This document shows, in pieces, positions 1 to 11,588 of a DNA stretch of 64,000 bases. The translations under genes and the position numbers were made by a program. How positions within the stretch are numbered: position 1 is the first letter of the stretch; each line of letters begins with the position of its first letter. Source of the stretch: Brachypodium distachyon (taxonomy: Eukaryota; Streptophyta; Magnoliopsida; Poales; Poaceae); NCBI RefSeq assembly GCF_000005505.3, contig NC_016133.3, forward strand, positions 14,384,001 to 14,448,000, written 5' to 3'. A model generated the notes under the pieces. That model ran no database searches and was not told where the DNA came from. It saw nothing but the letters and a program-made list of their open reading frames with translations.

Positions 1-720
1 GCTCACGCTAGGGTTTCGGCCGGGGGAATTCCGGCGAGCGGCGGGGTGCGGCGGCGGGCGGCTCGGGGACGGGCTGGGTCGACGCGGCGCGGCACGGCGG
101 AGTCGGCGGCGCTCGGGGTCGGCACGGTCGGCGCCTAGGAAGAAGGCGGGCGGGCGGGGGCGCGACGCAGACTCCGGCGAGCGGCGGGCGGCGCTACTCC
201 GGCGGCTGCAGGGCACCATGGTCAAAAACACACGCGTCAAAAGATGCGCCTGGACGAGGGGCTCCAGAAATTTGTAAGCGCGGGCGGTAATGCTCACCGG
301 CGAGGTCCGGGCGGCGCGGTGAACGGCGGCGGCGGAGCTCTTCGGCGAAGAATCGGGACGGCCTGGTGGCGTGATAGCGAGGGGGAGCAGACGAGAAGAG
401 GAGAGGGGCGCGTTGGCTTTAAAAGGACGCGAGCGGCTCGGTTCGGGAAGGTCGGGAGGGGCGGATCCCGGTGATGGCGCGCGGCGCAAGATTTCCGGCC
501 GCCTTCCTTGCGAGGAAGAAGACCCCGACAGGTGGGGCCCACCTGTCGGTGGCTTACGCGGGCACGCGCGCGGGCGGACCGGGCTGGCTGGGCCGGCTCG
601 CGTGCGGTCGGTCGCGGTCGGACTGGGCCGGTTCGGCCCAAAGTGGCCGGGCCGGTCCGGTTTTCTCCTCTCTTTTTTTTCCTTTAGCCCTTTTCTTTTT
701 CTGTTTTTCTTATTTCTTTG
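1..720 (-). repeat. Diverged fragment of a Gypsy-type LTR, inverted relative to the solo LTR at 2384-5675
   Basis: This very GC-rich stretch, read on the minus strand, resembles about 2790-3460 of the solo LTR further right. Shared landmarks are a T-rich run next to the hinge, GGCCGGTTCGGCC-like blocks, an ACAGGTGGGGCCCACCTGT palindrome (525-545 here, 2963-2983 there) and a CCTAGGCGCCGAC-like block. Similarity is patchy, so it is probably a different subfamily or an old copy. It is cut off at the window start on the left and stops near 720, where the Copia LTR piece begins. Long open frames here are a GC effect. Confidence 0.6.
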
Positions 721-1497
721 ATGACCGTCTCCATATGGGCTATAAAAGGTTGTTCCTTCAAATCTCTCCCATATGTATCACCTAACCCTCAACCAAGTAA
801 ACATATACATAGTATGGGTTAGTCCACAAGTTCAATATACGATTGCTTACCATATGCTTCATGCATATAATCCTCGAGGTGTTGTTCTTGAACTTGCTCT
901 TCTCAACCTTCAGAATAATCACCACTTGATGGCATCTCTCATGGGCTATATGAAATCTTCCTTTTTGATCCAAACCCATGAGTTGCACCTAACCCACATA
1001 TCGATATACCAAATACATAGTTTATGGGTTAGTTCACAAAGGCAATTGACAGATGCTTACCATACCACTAGATCACACGCCGTACATCATTTATGCTTGT
1101 GTGCACTTCATTTCGGTCAACCTTCATACTTGCTTCACTTTCCATCTTTATGATACCTTGAAGCCAATAATGAACTCTTCACTTAACCTTCATTGCTTCA
1201 AAACTTAATCACCAAATGCACTCTCATGACCATACATGGGATTCACCATGAATATCACTTTGGTCTTCTTTATTCTCTATCGCAATATCTTGAGACACAT
1301 AATGGATTCTTCACTTGAGTGCTTGCTCCACAACTCGGTCAACCATGACTCAACTCATGAGCTCAACATAACCTTATCATGAAACCATATGTTGAATCCT
1401 TATCTTGTAATCATTATCTCAAGATATTAATCCTTCACGGAAACTTCACTTTCTTCTTCTTGATAATATTTGATTCACTCATTGAAATCAAATGCAC
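719..1497 (-). repeat. Truncated LTR copy of the Copia element (partner of 14562-15340)
   Basis: About 780 bp repeat the sequence at 14562-15340 in the same orientation with only scattered substitutions and 1-3 bp indels. Both edges are abrupt: the left edge abuts the inverted GC-rich LTR fragment, and after about 1497 the two copies diverge. The last ~280 bp of the LTR, including its terminus, are missing on this side. This suggests a deletion that also took the adjoining end of the internal region. Confidence 0.85.
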
Positions 1498-2378
1498 ATA
1501 TTCAATTACGAACAATTGGAGGAGCTCACAATATATTGAGGATCAGAGAATGCAACAAGATAATATGATAAGATAAAAGCATCAAACATGTAAAACATTC
1601 ATTCAGGATCCAAATGACATATTTTGGACAAGATGCAACAAAGATATTCAATAAGATCACCAAGTCAAGCATGGATTCAAAATACATCCAAAAACAGATG
1701 AGTGCATAAAGAGAGATGAAATTCATAATACAAGCACTCATAAAGCAAATTTTTATTCGAGTCACCAAAGAATTAAAAGGATAAGATGGGTGACTGACAA
1801 GGAATGAGGATATCAAGAAAAGACATGAACTTTCTTATATGTATAAGTTTCTAGGTGGATAATAATCAAGATGATATGTATCCTCAAAGAAACATGTACA
1901 CACAAAAGAGTTACAAAAGAAAGCAACATGATATCCAAGAACAATGACAAAAATATACAAATTTGATCTTTGCATAGAAGCATAGCCCACGGCTAAATTT
2001 GATCTCATTTGCATAAAAGTGAACTTCAAATAGAGATATGCACTTGTTCACATATAAAATTTTCCAAGTGACAAAAATAGTCATCAAGATGTCCATACAC
2101 AAGGAAACATGTACACATAAAAAGCAATTTTAAGACAAGATCAAGATGTTCAAAAGAAAGGTATTCATAATCACACAAATTTGATGTTAGCATACAAGCA
2201 TGGCACATGGCACAACAGTGATCTCATTTGCATAATCATGAATTGAAGCATGAGAGCATTCTAGCCATCCCTACTAGTAAGAAGAATCAATTTGAAAAAT
2301 AGTTGAGATGCTTAAAATCAAATAACCAATTAAGATACCAAATGGAAATAAAATCTTTTGCAGATCCAATTGAAGATG
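1498..2378 (-). other. AT-rich internal non-coding DNA of the Copia element
   Basis: This stretch lies between the truncated LTR and the solo LTR insertion. It has no convincing reading frame. It is continuous with 5681-8036 once the solo LTR and one copy of its target duplication are removed. Confidence 0.6.
1842..2250. repeat. Degenerate tandem duplication, period about 216 bp
   Basis: Two adjacent units (about 1842-2040 and 2058-2250) share the blocks AAACATGTACACA, CAAATTTGAT, GCATAGAAGCATAGCCCA-like and TGATCTCATTTGCATAA in the same order. I estimate roughly 70-75% identity by eye. Confidence 0.6.
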
Positions 2379-2383
2379 CCAAT

Positions 2384-5300
2384 TGTAACATCTCAAAATT
2401 TCAAACTTTTACATGTGCATTGCATCCATGAGCATCATGCCACAATTGCATGTTTGAATTCAAATTTTGAATCACAAAAAGCTTTAAGAGATTTTGTTTA
2501 CATCCCTGTAACCTTTGGATTTTCAAACCAATAGGGTTGATGTATAAAAAGGGTTTAATGCATATATAAGCTATCCCATAATTTTTGGACAATTATTTAG
2601 AGTTGAAAACGTACTTTATTTAAATAGATATATGGCCCTAAAGGCATTTATAGGGCAAATGTATTTTTATATATTTTATTTTGAAGATAAACTATTTCCA
2701 AAAGTGTATCATGGTAGAATATGATTTTAGAAATTTTCTGGGATTTATTTGGACCAATTTGGAGTTCAAACTCAAAAGATATCAAAGAAATGAGAAAAAC
2801 AAAAAAAAGAAAAGGTCTAAAAGAAAAAAAAAGGGTAAACCGGACCGGCCCGGCCACTTTGGGCCGAACCGGCCCCGTCCGACCGCGCCTGAACCGGCCC
2901 AGTCCGACCGCGCCCGACCGGCCCAGCCCGCCCGGCCGCCCGCGCGCGCCCGCACCCGCTGACAGGTGGGGCCCACCTGTCAGGGGCTTCTTCCCCGGAA
3001 GGAAACCCTCGCACCGCCGCCGCGATTTCCGGCCGCCATCCCGGCGCGCCCGCCGCCGCAATCTCCTCCTCCGGCCTTCCATTTTCACGCCCGAGCACGT
3101 CTATATAACCCCCGCGACCCCCTCTTCTTTTCCCCCCCGTTTTCCCTCGCTCGCACGCCGCCAGGCCGCCGGAATCCTTTGCCGGAGCCGCACCCGCGCC
3201 GCCGCATCCTCTTCGTCCTAGGCGCCGACCGCACCGTCCCCGAGCGCCGCCGACCGCACCCCCGTCTCCGCCGTGCCGCGCCGCGCCTCCCCGTGACTTC
3301 CCCGAGCCGCCCGCGACGCCGGAGCACCCCGCGCCGCCTCACCCGTGCCCGCGCCGCCTTCTCCCCCGACTCCGGCAACCCGCGCCGCCTCGCCCGTGCC
3401 CGCGCCGCCGTCTCCCCCGACTCCGGCCGCCCGCGCCGCCCGGTAAACCCTAGAACCCCCCCCCCCCTCGTCCGTCCGATCTAGATCGATGGCTAGGATT
3501 AGATCACTTATAAGACGAACCGGTACGCACTGTGGAGCGTCCGATCTTTATAAGTTAGATCTAACGGCTCGGATTAATCCACTTAAACCGAACCGGTACG
3601 CACCAATGAGAACGCGCCACGTGGCCCTAGTTAATAAAATGAAAATCTAATTTTTAATTTCCCGGATTAATTAAATGGCATTTTGCAGATAGGCCCCTGT
3701 TATTTCAAATGATCATAATTTTAAATCTGTTTGGCCAAATTTAGTGATCCACACCTTTTTGGAATCCTTAGGAAGTGTAGAATCTTTTGGCACTGTCCAA
3801 TTTCAAATTTGAATATTTGAATCACATTCAAATTACAGATTAGGGTTTTATGCCATTTAAATCATAACTTTAGAAGTCCTTTTTGAATGAAACCAGTGCC
3901 CAAAATTTTGTTTTAATGTCCTCTGTCCAATGGGGCAGAGAAATAAATATTTTGAATTAAATTGTTTTGCAGATGCAAATAAAACCTCATTTTAGGATTT
4001 AAATCCTAGCCATTGCAATTTATTTAAAAACCCTAATTGCATGTGCTTAATTATCAACGCCTTGGACCAGTAGATCACCCAAATAAAACCAACCCACTCA
4101 TGTCACATGTTTTGCATCGCATCATGGCATACATATTCTTTTGTCATGTTTGTATTGTGTGTTTATGTGTGTGTATATGTTTGTTGATTGTATATTATTC
4201 TCGGAGAGCGAACCTTGCGATTGTGATGAGTGTTTAAACTCCAACTACTATCAAGGCAAGTTCACGTTGATCATTTACCCATTATTTTATTGTGCACTAG
4301 ATTTTATTAGTTACATTGTCAGGATTATTATTGTATCTATGCTAGTTATGATCTGTCCTAGTAGTATAGGATACCTTTGCCATGACTTCACCACCAATTG
4401 CCATCGTAGTAGTAAAATGCTATGCTATGATAATATACGAGGGTGGTATTATTACAATGTGATACTATTGAATTACAAATATAGTTTTCCTAGTGTATGG
4501 CAAAACAAGTAATTCAATGAACCATCCTGAGTGGGCTGCTTTGAGTATTCGGATGTCGTGACGTTAGGTCCATTTCAATGGGTCCCTCTGAGTCGAGTCT
4601 CCGTGGATTCGGAGATGGATCGTCCATGGACGTCTCTCCCGTGGATTCGGGGAGCGCCTTCGTCACAATGTGGGATGCCACCCGGGATAACCAGAGACTG
4701 GACTAGTTTCCTATTTAGTAGCTTCCAGTACAACCACATGGTAATATGGGCTCTGCCTGGATGGAGTAAGAAATGTTTACCCAGATCCGAGGGATTGTAC
4801 TGAGGTAGTTGTGTAGGTAGGAGCGCGGGTCCCTCAGGTGGTTTGGGTGAACATGTTCTGAAAATTCTTGAAGTCGATGCCGTTGCTACTCCACCCAGAG
4901 GACAGCAAGGGATTAACACGTCGAATTCTTGTGGGTAAAGTGTACCACCTCTCGAGAGTGTCAAACTAAGTACTTAGCCGTGTCCCCGGTTACGGACAAT
5001 TATGAGCAACTGGATATTGGAGCTGTAAGGAAAGTTTCACTCATTTTAATTTCCTAATAAAATGAATGGTTTGAACTGGGTAGGAGCATTGATGTTTCTA
5101 CTCAATGTGCCTAGGTTAATAGGAGCATGGGTGTTTCTACCCCATGTCCAATAGAATTCAAAACTATTTGTCTAAAAATGATAGGATTTGAATAATGATG
5201 CTTTTATGCAAAATAACCAAACCCCACCTAGCCAAACTATGCATGTACTTGGTAGGTCCTTTATAACTCTGAGCTTGCCTATACATTCAAATGTATTGAC

Positions 5301-5675
5301 CACGTAGTGGCTGCAATTAATAATGCAGGTGAAACTGACGAAGAGTGAGGTTCGTCGATATTTCTCTGGGTCATGTGCTTACATTCTAACATGCTCTCTC
5401 CTCTGGGAGTAGATGAGGCCCTTTTTCTCTACTTTTCCGCTGCAGCTTCGTGATACTTTGTTATCATGATTTTGAACATTATTTGTTTATGCTGGCCTAG
5501 GAGGTCATGCAAGTTTGTAAGTACAATTTAAGTTCTGTATGATACGATGTAATAAAGTACTTTTGACCATTGTATCTTGGTATTACATCTTGAACTGTGT
5601 GTGCTAGTGAGTCGATCCAGGGACTAGCACAGGTAAGCACAGAGATCGAACCCTTGGTGAAGAGGGATCGCTTCA
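2384..5675 (+). mobile_element. Solo LTR (Gypsy-like), 3.3 kb, with CCAAT target duplication
   Basis: The element starts TGTAACATCTC at 2384 and ends GGGATCGCTTCA at 5675. It is flanked by a perfect 5-bp duplication CCAAT (2379-2383 and 5676-5680), and the host sequence is continuous across the insertion. No primer site, gag or pol is attached, so it is a solo LTR left by recombination between two LTRs. The length, the GC-rich segment at 2830-3480 and the terminal motif suit a grass Gypsy family, but the superfamily is an inference. Frames around 2900-3480 and 4530-4960 are part of the LTR, not genes. Confidence 0.88.
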
Positions 5676-6222
5676 CCAATTGAGGATAAAACCTTTTGCA
5701 AATTCCATCAATGTTGCATACGAGAGCACTTTGGGTATTTGATATGCAATAAATTGCCTATTTGCATATATGGGATTAATGGATCATGAACATGATTTGT
5801 AGATCCCACACTGTATGCTACTTCTCAAATTGCTCTCATTTGCGCTAAAGAGGTTTTTAAGCACTTGCAATAAACTCAAAGTTTGCAAACATTTTTCATG
5901 CCATGATGCAACCTACACAAGGTTGAACAATTTCCATACATGCATGAATTTAAATACCTGTTACCGATATAGCATTGGTAAGATGTATAGTAGATCAAAT
6001 AATCATATATAGCTTGGCTTCCAAGTTGCACATGGTGTCATCTCCTTCCACATGTATGAGCCAAGCATCCAATGCATCTCCAATGTACCTACAACTCATT
6101 TAAGTACATTTGGTCCCCAAACTCATTGGGTCCGAAGTAGTTAGAATCAACTACAATACATAGGACAAACTCCACTTGAATATGTACATGTCTATATGAA
6201 CTAGAATTTCATGCACATCTTA

Positions 6223-6448
6223 GGCCCTGTTTGTTTGGACTTCTGCTTCAGCTTTTGGTGCTTTTAGCAATTTCAAAAGCACTTCTCCTGAGAAACACAT
6301 TCGGAGGTGTTTCTCAGCTTCATGTGTAAACGGGAGAAGTGTATCTGAGAAGCACGTTCGGAGGTGCTTCTCAGCTTCATGTGTAACCAGAAGAAGTGCT
6401 TTTGAGATTGCTAGAAGCGCTAAAGCAGAAGCCCAAACAAATAGGGCA
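6223..6448. mobile_element. Tourist-like (PIF/Harbinger type) MITE, 226 bp
   Basis: The terminal inverted repeats run GGCCCTGTTTGTTTGGACTT from the left and TGCCCTATTTGTTTGGGCTT from the right. The element is flanked by TTA on both sides (6220-6222 and 6449-6451), the target duplication of this superfamily. The interior has two near-copies of a ~60-bp segment (about 6287-6346 and 6347-6404) that are themselves hairpin-like, so the transcript would fold into a long stem. Confidence 0.85.
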
Positions 6449-7339
6449 TTAGGCATTAAGTATGAAGGAGTTTCCCCTATATATTGGATCAAAGAAAGCA
6501 AGCAATCCGTGATAATAAACATAAAGTACATATGCACAAGGCTTCCAAAATCCAAAAGGAGACACAATTTGGATAACAACAAAAGAATCACAAACATGTG
6601 GCAAATAAAATATGGTGTTCAAATTATATCCAAGAACCAAATCAACACATGATAGATCTCAAAGTTCAACATATGAACTAAGCAAACTAATGAGCATAAT
6701 AGGTATAGATTGCATACATGCTCATAGCCATATCTCATTCAAGAAGATAATAAAGAATTATACAAGCAATGAGATAACAAACTCCCAAAAGCGCAAGGTT
6801 TCCTAAAACGACCAAAATAAGCTCATACACTTTTCACGATGGCACCAAGTACCAAAAGAAAAGGTTTGTCTTCCCCCTCAATACACAATTGGAATGAATC
6901 AAAAAGAAAAGAACTCAAAAAGATCCACAAGAAAGCAAGGAAGACACGGGAGTCAAAAAACATTTTCTTGGCAAGAGATAAGATAACATGAAACAAAAGC
7001 CAAGGTGAAGATGATCAACAAATTCTACCACACAAAGGAATACCAAATGTAAAAGAACAACTTGGTATTTGGAATATCACTCATTGGTAGATTGCAAACA
7101 TATGCAAGATCAACTTCACTATAAAAAGCATATCAAAAGATATGAGAGTTAAGCACAATGCTTGGATAGAGATTCTTGAGATTCCAGTTAGTCAAAAGAT
7201 CATTGATAGAAACAATTTGAATAACATGAAGCAAGCGGTTTCCCAAATAAAATGTTGAGATAAACATGGACGAAAAACCACATCAAGAAATATCTCTCAA
7301 ACAAAATCCAAATGAAGAACAATAGACTAGTATATAAAA

Positions 7340-7750
7340 ATGGAGTTTGTTTGAACTTTGCATGCCACAAAGATACAAGATAATCTCTAATATCAATACT
7401 AAGTGACATTCCTCAAATGTTCACATTTTCTAGGCTTGTGATGTGCACAAAGCATATCACTCCCCCATAATGTGATAAATCATTTATTTTCCACAAGAGG
7501 CAAATAAAATTCAACAAGAAACAATTGATGGACACAATGATAATTTGAATTTCATATGAGCTTGACATACCACATAGAGACTAGATAATTTTGAAATATC
7601 AATACTAAGTGGTATTTCTCATGTATCACATTTTAGGATTGTGAAGTGCCAAAGGCTTATCACTCCCTCATAATATGATGATCCATTAATTTCTCATAAG
7701 AGCCGAATAAGATACAAATAAGATGCAATAAAGGCTCAACACAACAAACA
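7340..7750. repeat. Degenerate tandem duplication, period about 206 bp
   Basis: Two units share ATATCAATACTAAGTG (near 7391 and 7597), a following TCACATTTT.TAGG.TTGTGA block and TATCACTCCC.CATAAT in the same order. Identity is moderate. Like 1842-2250 it lies in the non-coding part of the Copia element. Confidence 0.6.
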
Positions 7751-8036
7751 CAAGTATATGATGTGCAATGCAACCCTACACATGCAAGATTACTCAAGCT
7801 AAGCAAGGTAAGAGGCACAACATATACATACACATGATAGGTACAAAACCTAAACATGCAAATGGGTCTAGCAACTTTCAATGTAAGCGATACAAAAAGA
7901 AGTTACCGCAAGGAGGAGCATTGGTTTAATAGTATGATGATAATCCACATGACTTGGCTTGATCTCCAAAAGATATGAAGATCATTTCTCTCCATGTTCA
8001 TGTCAAGTCTCCAATGACCTCCACAACACCTATTGA

Positions 8037-11000
8037 TCAAGTTTGAGCTTGATGATCCCCAACCAAGTTGGGACCTAAGAAGTTAGTCACAATAGGCTTG
8101 GCAACCCAAATGGTCTTTTTCACTTCCAAACCACTTTGGGCACCAACAAACTTGGCAAACACATTACCAACCTTATCCTTCCTAAGAGAATAATCATTAA
8201 GTACAATTGGAGGATAAGAAGTGTTACCCTTGGGACAAGATTTGGCTATATGTCCCTTCTCACGGCATATATAGCAACATGTGCTCCTCTTTCTCTTCTT
8301 CTTTATTTTCTCAACTTGGAGAGCAATAACTTGATTTTTCATGGGTAGTGGCCTTTCTTCAAATTGAGGTTGTACTTGAGTTTGAACTTGAGGCCGGTTC
8401 CCTTGTTGCTTCTCATTTAGTGACTTCTTCAATGGACAATCTCTAACATAGTGTCCTTCTTTATTGCACTTGAAGCAAATGATGTTGGCCAAATTCTTCA
8501 TTTTATCTTGGCCCTTCTTTTTCTTCTTATTGTTATTGCTCTTGGACTTCTTCTTACTGGAGTTGAATCCAAATCCACTCTTGTCATCAGGTGATTTTTG
8601 CATATCCAACATATTGTTGAGTGTGGATTTCCCATCATGTCATCTTTCCAAGTCTTTCTTCAAATTAGTGACTTGAGCCTTGAGCTCTTTGTTTTCCTCT
8701 ACAAGGTTAGTATCAACAAAAGAACTAGAGGAGCTAGAAGCTTCATTGTTAGAGCAACAAGGCATGGAAAGCAATTCATCACAAGATGTAGCAACATTAA
8801 TATGTTTAGATGAATTACTAGGACTAGCACAAGTCAATGAAGCATGTGATATAGAAGTAGTGCTAATGTCCACATGAGGGTCACAAGATGTTACCTTTGT
8901 CATAATAGCCTCATGAGCTAACTTTAGCCTACCATGAAAGATTAGAAGATTATCATGAGAGCTCAAGATCTTTTTATTGATTTCTTCCAATTTCCCATAA
9001 TTGCTAGTTAGCACCTCAAGTTGAGCTCTTAGCTCAACATTCTCCTTTTGAGTTAGATACTTCACAAGAAATAAAGTTAGTAGCACAAGCATCATTACTT
9101 TGATTAGACAAGCTAAGAGAATCATTTCTAATCCTTTCTTTGTGGAGCTTCTTCTCGAGGAGTTTAACTCCCCTTTTCTCCTCATCAATAATGGATTCCA
9201 TTTCCTCAATGGTCTCACCATGTTCATTAATGAAATCCATGAGAAATTTGAATTTATAGAGTGGTCATGAATCTAATCATATCATCAAAGGTGGCTTTCG
9301 TCTCATCATCACTATCATCATCATTATTACAATCACTATCAATAGATATATCAGGATTATTAGTGAAGTAATGAGGACTCGAAGTGTGAGTTACTTTTGA
9401 CTCCCTAGCCATGAGGCACATGAGAGAATCGGAAGATGATAAAGGTTCTTTTAGAGAAGATGATTCTTCATTGATAATGCGTGACATCTTTTTCTTGATT
9501 TCCTCTACATGGTTAGGCATACAAGAACTAGAGGAAATATAAGAATTTTGATCATAGCAACAAGGAGTAGCAAGCATATCATCACAAAACTTATTCAAGC
9601 AATTTCTAGATGATATGCATGAACTATCAACAAAAGAATTTATGACATCTTCGGTGCTAGATATATTGAAGTCCAAGAAAAAAACACTACAAGCATTGGT
9701 AGCATAAGAATCATCGCTTTTAAGACAAAATCATCATCACATATGATTTGTCCACTCACCATGTCATTACCTTGTAATAAGCAACATGTTGGTGAAGTAG
9801 ATGGGGTTGTGATGTCCAAGCACTCGGAGGTGGATGCAATTGGAAGCTCCTCATGATATGAAGAAGTAGAGAGCTCCTCAATTGATTCCTCCAAATGAAT
9901 ATTATCCTCATGAAGATTGCACCCACCAAATGTCTCTTCAAGTTTGGTCCACTCCTGATGAGCCGTCTTACAATGGTTGATTGACAAGAATACTTCAAAA
10001 GTTATAGCTCGGTCAATGGCAAGCTTAGCTTCAATGTCAACATTCCAATCATCCCAAGAGGAAGAACCTACAATGTGAGATCGAGATAGGCAATCAGAGG
10101 GGGGGTGAATGATTGCGCGGAAGCAAATTAAAACTTTTTCCGAAAGTTCAAACCCTAAATCACCTTTCTGTCCGTGATAGTAAAACAGCCGTAACTTTTG
10201 ATTGGATGAACCAAAAAATACGTATGAGTATGGAAAAGAAAGGTATTAAAATTATCTAACCAACGCAACAAGAATCAGTTCAATCGGACTTACCAATCAA
10301 AAGATATGATCAAAATAGTAACAGCTGACAGAAAGTTACGAGGATTAATCTAAAACCAATTTCGAGTAATAACAAAAAAGATGAATTAATCGCAATCTTC
10401 TCTTGATCTCGTGATAAACCTGCAGCAAAGTATTATGAACTTGTGATGAACCTGCACCACAGTATTAGAAAGATCTAGCACGAAGATTTCACGAAGATCC
10501 GAAAAGAACAGAGATGACACCGCCAACGAATCTCTTTATTGCAACGATGTCGATCGATTACAAAAGATGCAACCATGCATCGAAGAACTCTCCAAGAATT
10601 GATCTAGATCTAAGGATTTGAGTTCCCTCACGTCCTTGCTAAAACCCTAGCTAGGATGCCCTCTATTTATAAGGAAAAATTCGCAACCCTAAACCGAATC
10701 CGAATCCAACACGGACTCCTCTGTCTCGGTCAGTATTTTGCCCGTGGGTCCCGCATACGACCTCGGATTGAGATGACTCCAAAAGAAAAGTTGTTCGTCT
10801 CGACGACGCGCACAATTTTCATGTGGATCACTTTTCCATCCGACGCCATCTTGATGATGCTACTGTTTAATCTTTAAACAGCTCTCATCCAGCCACGGCT
10901 GGACCTACATATCTTCACCTCGATGTCACTTCATGCCATCAACTCTTCTTGTGATGTCTTCAAAACTCGACCATCACGTATCGAATATCTCCAATACCGT

Positions 11001-11547
11001 ACATCTCCGGTATAAACAACATACGACAAACCGGTGCCCTTTCGGATCATCGTAGCCTTCACTTCCATTGTTCCTTCGCACAAACGTCCCGCATGACCTT
11101 GATCCTCGATCTCAGCTTCTCCCAAGCTTCGTCCCTCGATCCCGTCATCGACCACGTTCCTCTAGCTCCGGCAACACCTGAAAGCGAACACACAAATAAC
11201 CAGTACGAGCACAAGTCCACGACTTGACTCAGGGTAAGTTCCACCCAACTCACGCCATGTTATCACATAAGAAACTAATGGATCAGCACACCACTAGCAA
11301 AGCACTAAGTCCAAACAAGATACATGTCATCACTTAAATATTCATATTATCCAAAGTATCCACATCAATGTTTCATCTAAAACACTTGCCAATGTTACAC
11401 ATCACATATGATTTCACATACAACAACAACTCGCATAGTATTTGGACCCATGGCCCTAAATTTACAAAGCATGCGACTTTTCCACAAGTGATAATTTGTG
11501 CCATCTAAACGAAAAGTGTCATCGTGCACTATACCACTAGTCAACAT
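8037..11547 (-). pseudogene. Copia gag polyprotein, disrupted
   Basis: A gag frame can be followed on the minus strand from an ATG at 11547 to a stop at 8037. Its N-terminal part (11547-11424) has the Copia gag signature of an aromatic-rich DGTNYHLW segment. A 1345-bp solo LTR (10074-11418) then interrupts it, and the frame continues beyond the insertion through KTAHQEW-type sequence near 9950. A coiled acidic/serine-rich region (about 9700-8640) follows, then two CCHC zinc knuckles (CFKCNKEGHYVRDC near 8477-8436 and CYICREKGHIAKSC near 8275-8234). The C-terminal residues end in a natural-looking stop. Shifts between all three minus frames occur between about 9680 and 9030, and there is an in-frame TGA near 8640. 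Gag would form the nucleocapsid in the cytoplasm; this copy is dead. Confidence 0.85.
10074..11418 (-). mobile_element. Solo LTR inside gag, 1345 bp, TACAA target duplication
   Basis: It starts TGTGAGATCGAGA at 10074 and ends GATTTCACA at 11418, giving mirrored ends TGTGA/TCACA. TACAA lies directly outside on both sides (10069-10073 and 11419-11423). Its left end carries a G-rich run followed by GTGAAT, like the starts of the LTRs at 11589 and 12946, which suggests a related Copia family in the same orientation. Excising it with one TACAA restores gag frame continuity at that point. Confidence 0.82.
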
Positions 11548-11588
11548 CTTTACTCTCAAGGCGGTTAAGCCTAAGCAAGAGAGACCTT

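Larger units (their letters stand above)
5681..8036 (-). other. AT-rich internal non-coding DNA of the Copia element
   Basis: This lies downstream of gag in the element's own orientation, where an autonomous Copia element would have protease, integrase and reverse transcriptase. I see no such frame, only short frames broken by stops. It contains one MITE (6223-6448) and a tandem duplication (about 7340-7750). Confidence 0.6.

Noticed and set aside
244..785. Several overlapping open frames on both strands in GC-rich DNA
   Set aside because: They overlap in many frames, lack domains and lie in an LTR fragment; openness is a composition effect.
2721..3484. Plus-strand frames of 166 and 172 codons rich in Pro and Arg
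   Set aside because: They lie wholly inside the solo LTR bounded by CCAAT duplications and are low complexity.
10835..10865. Resemblance to miR172 (CTTGATGATGCT)
   Set aside because: Only 12 bases match, no paired hairpin arm was found, and it lies in a solo LTR.
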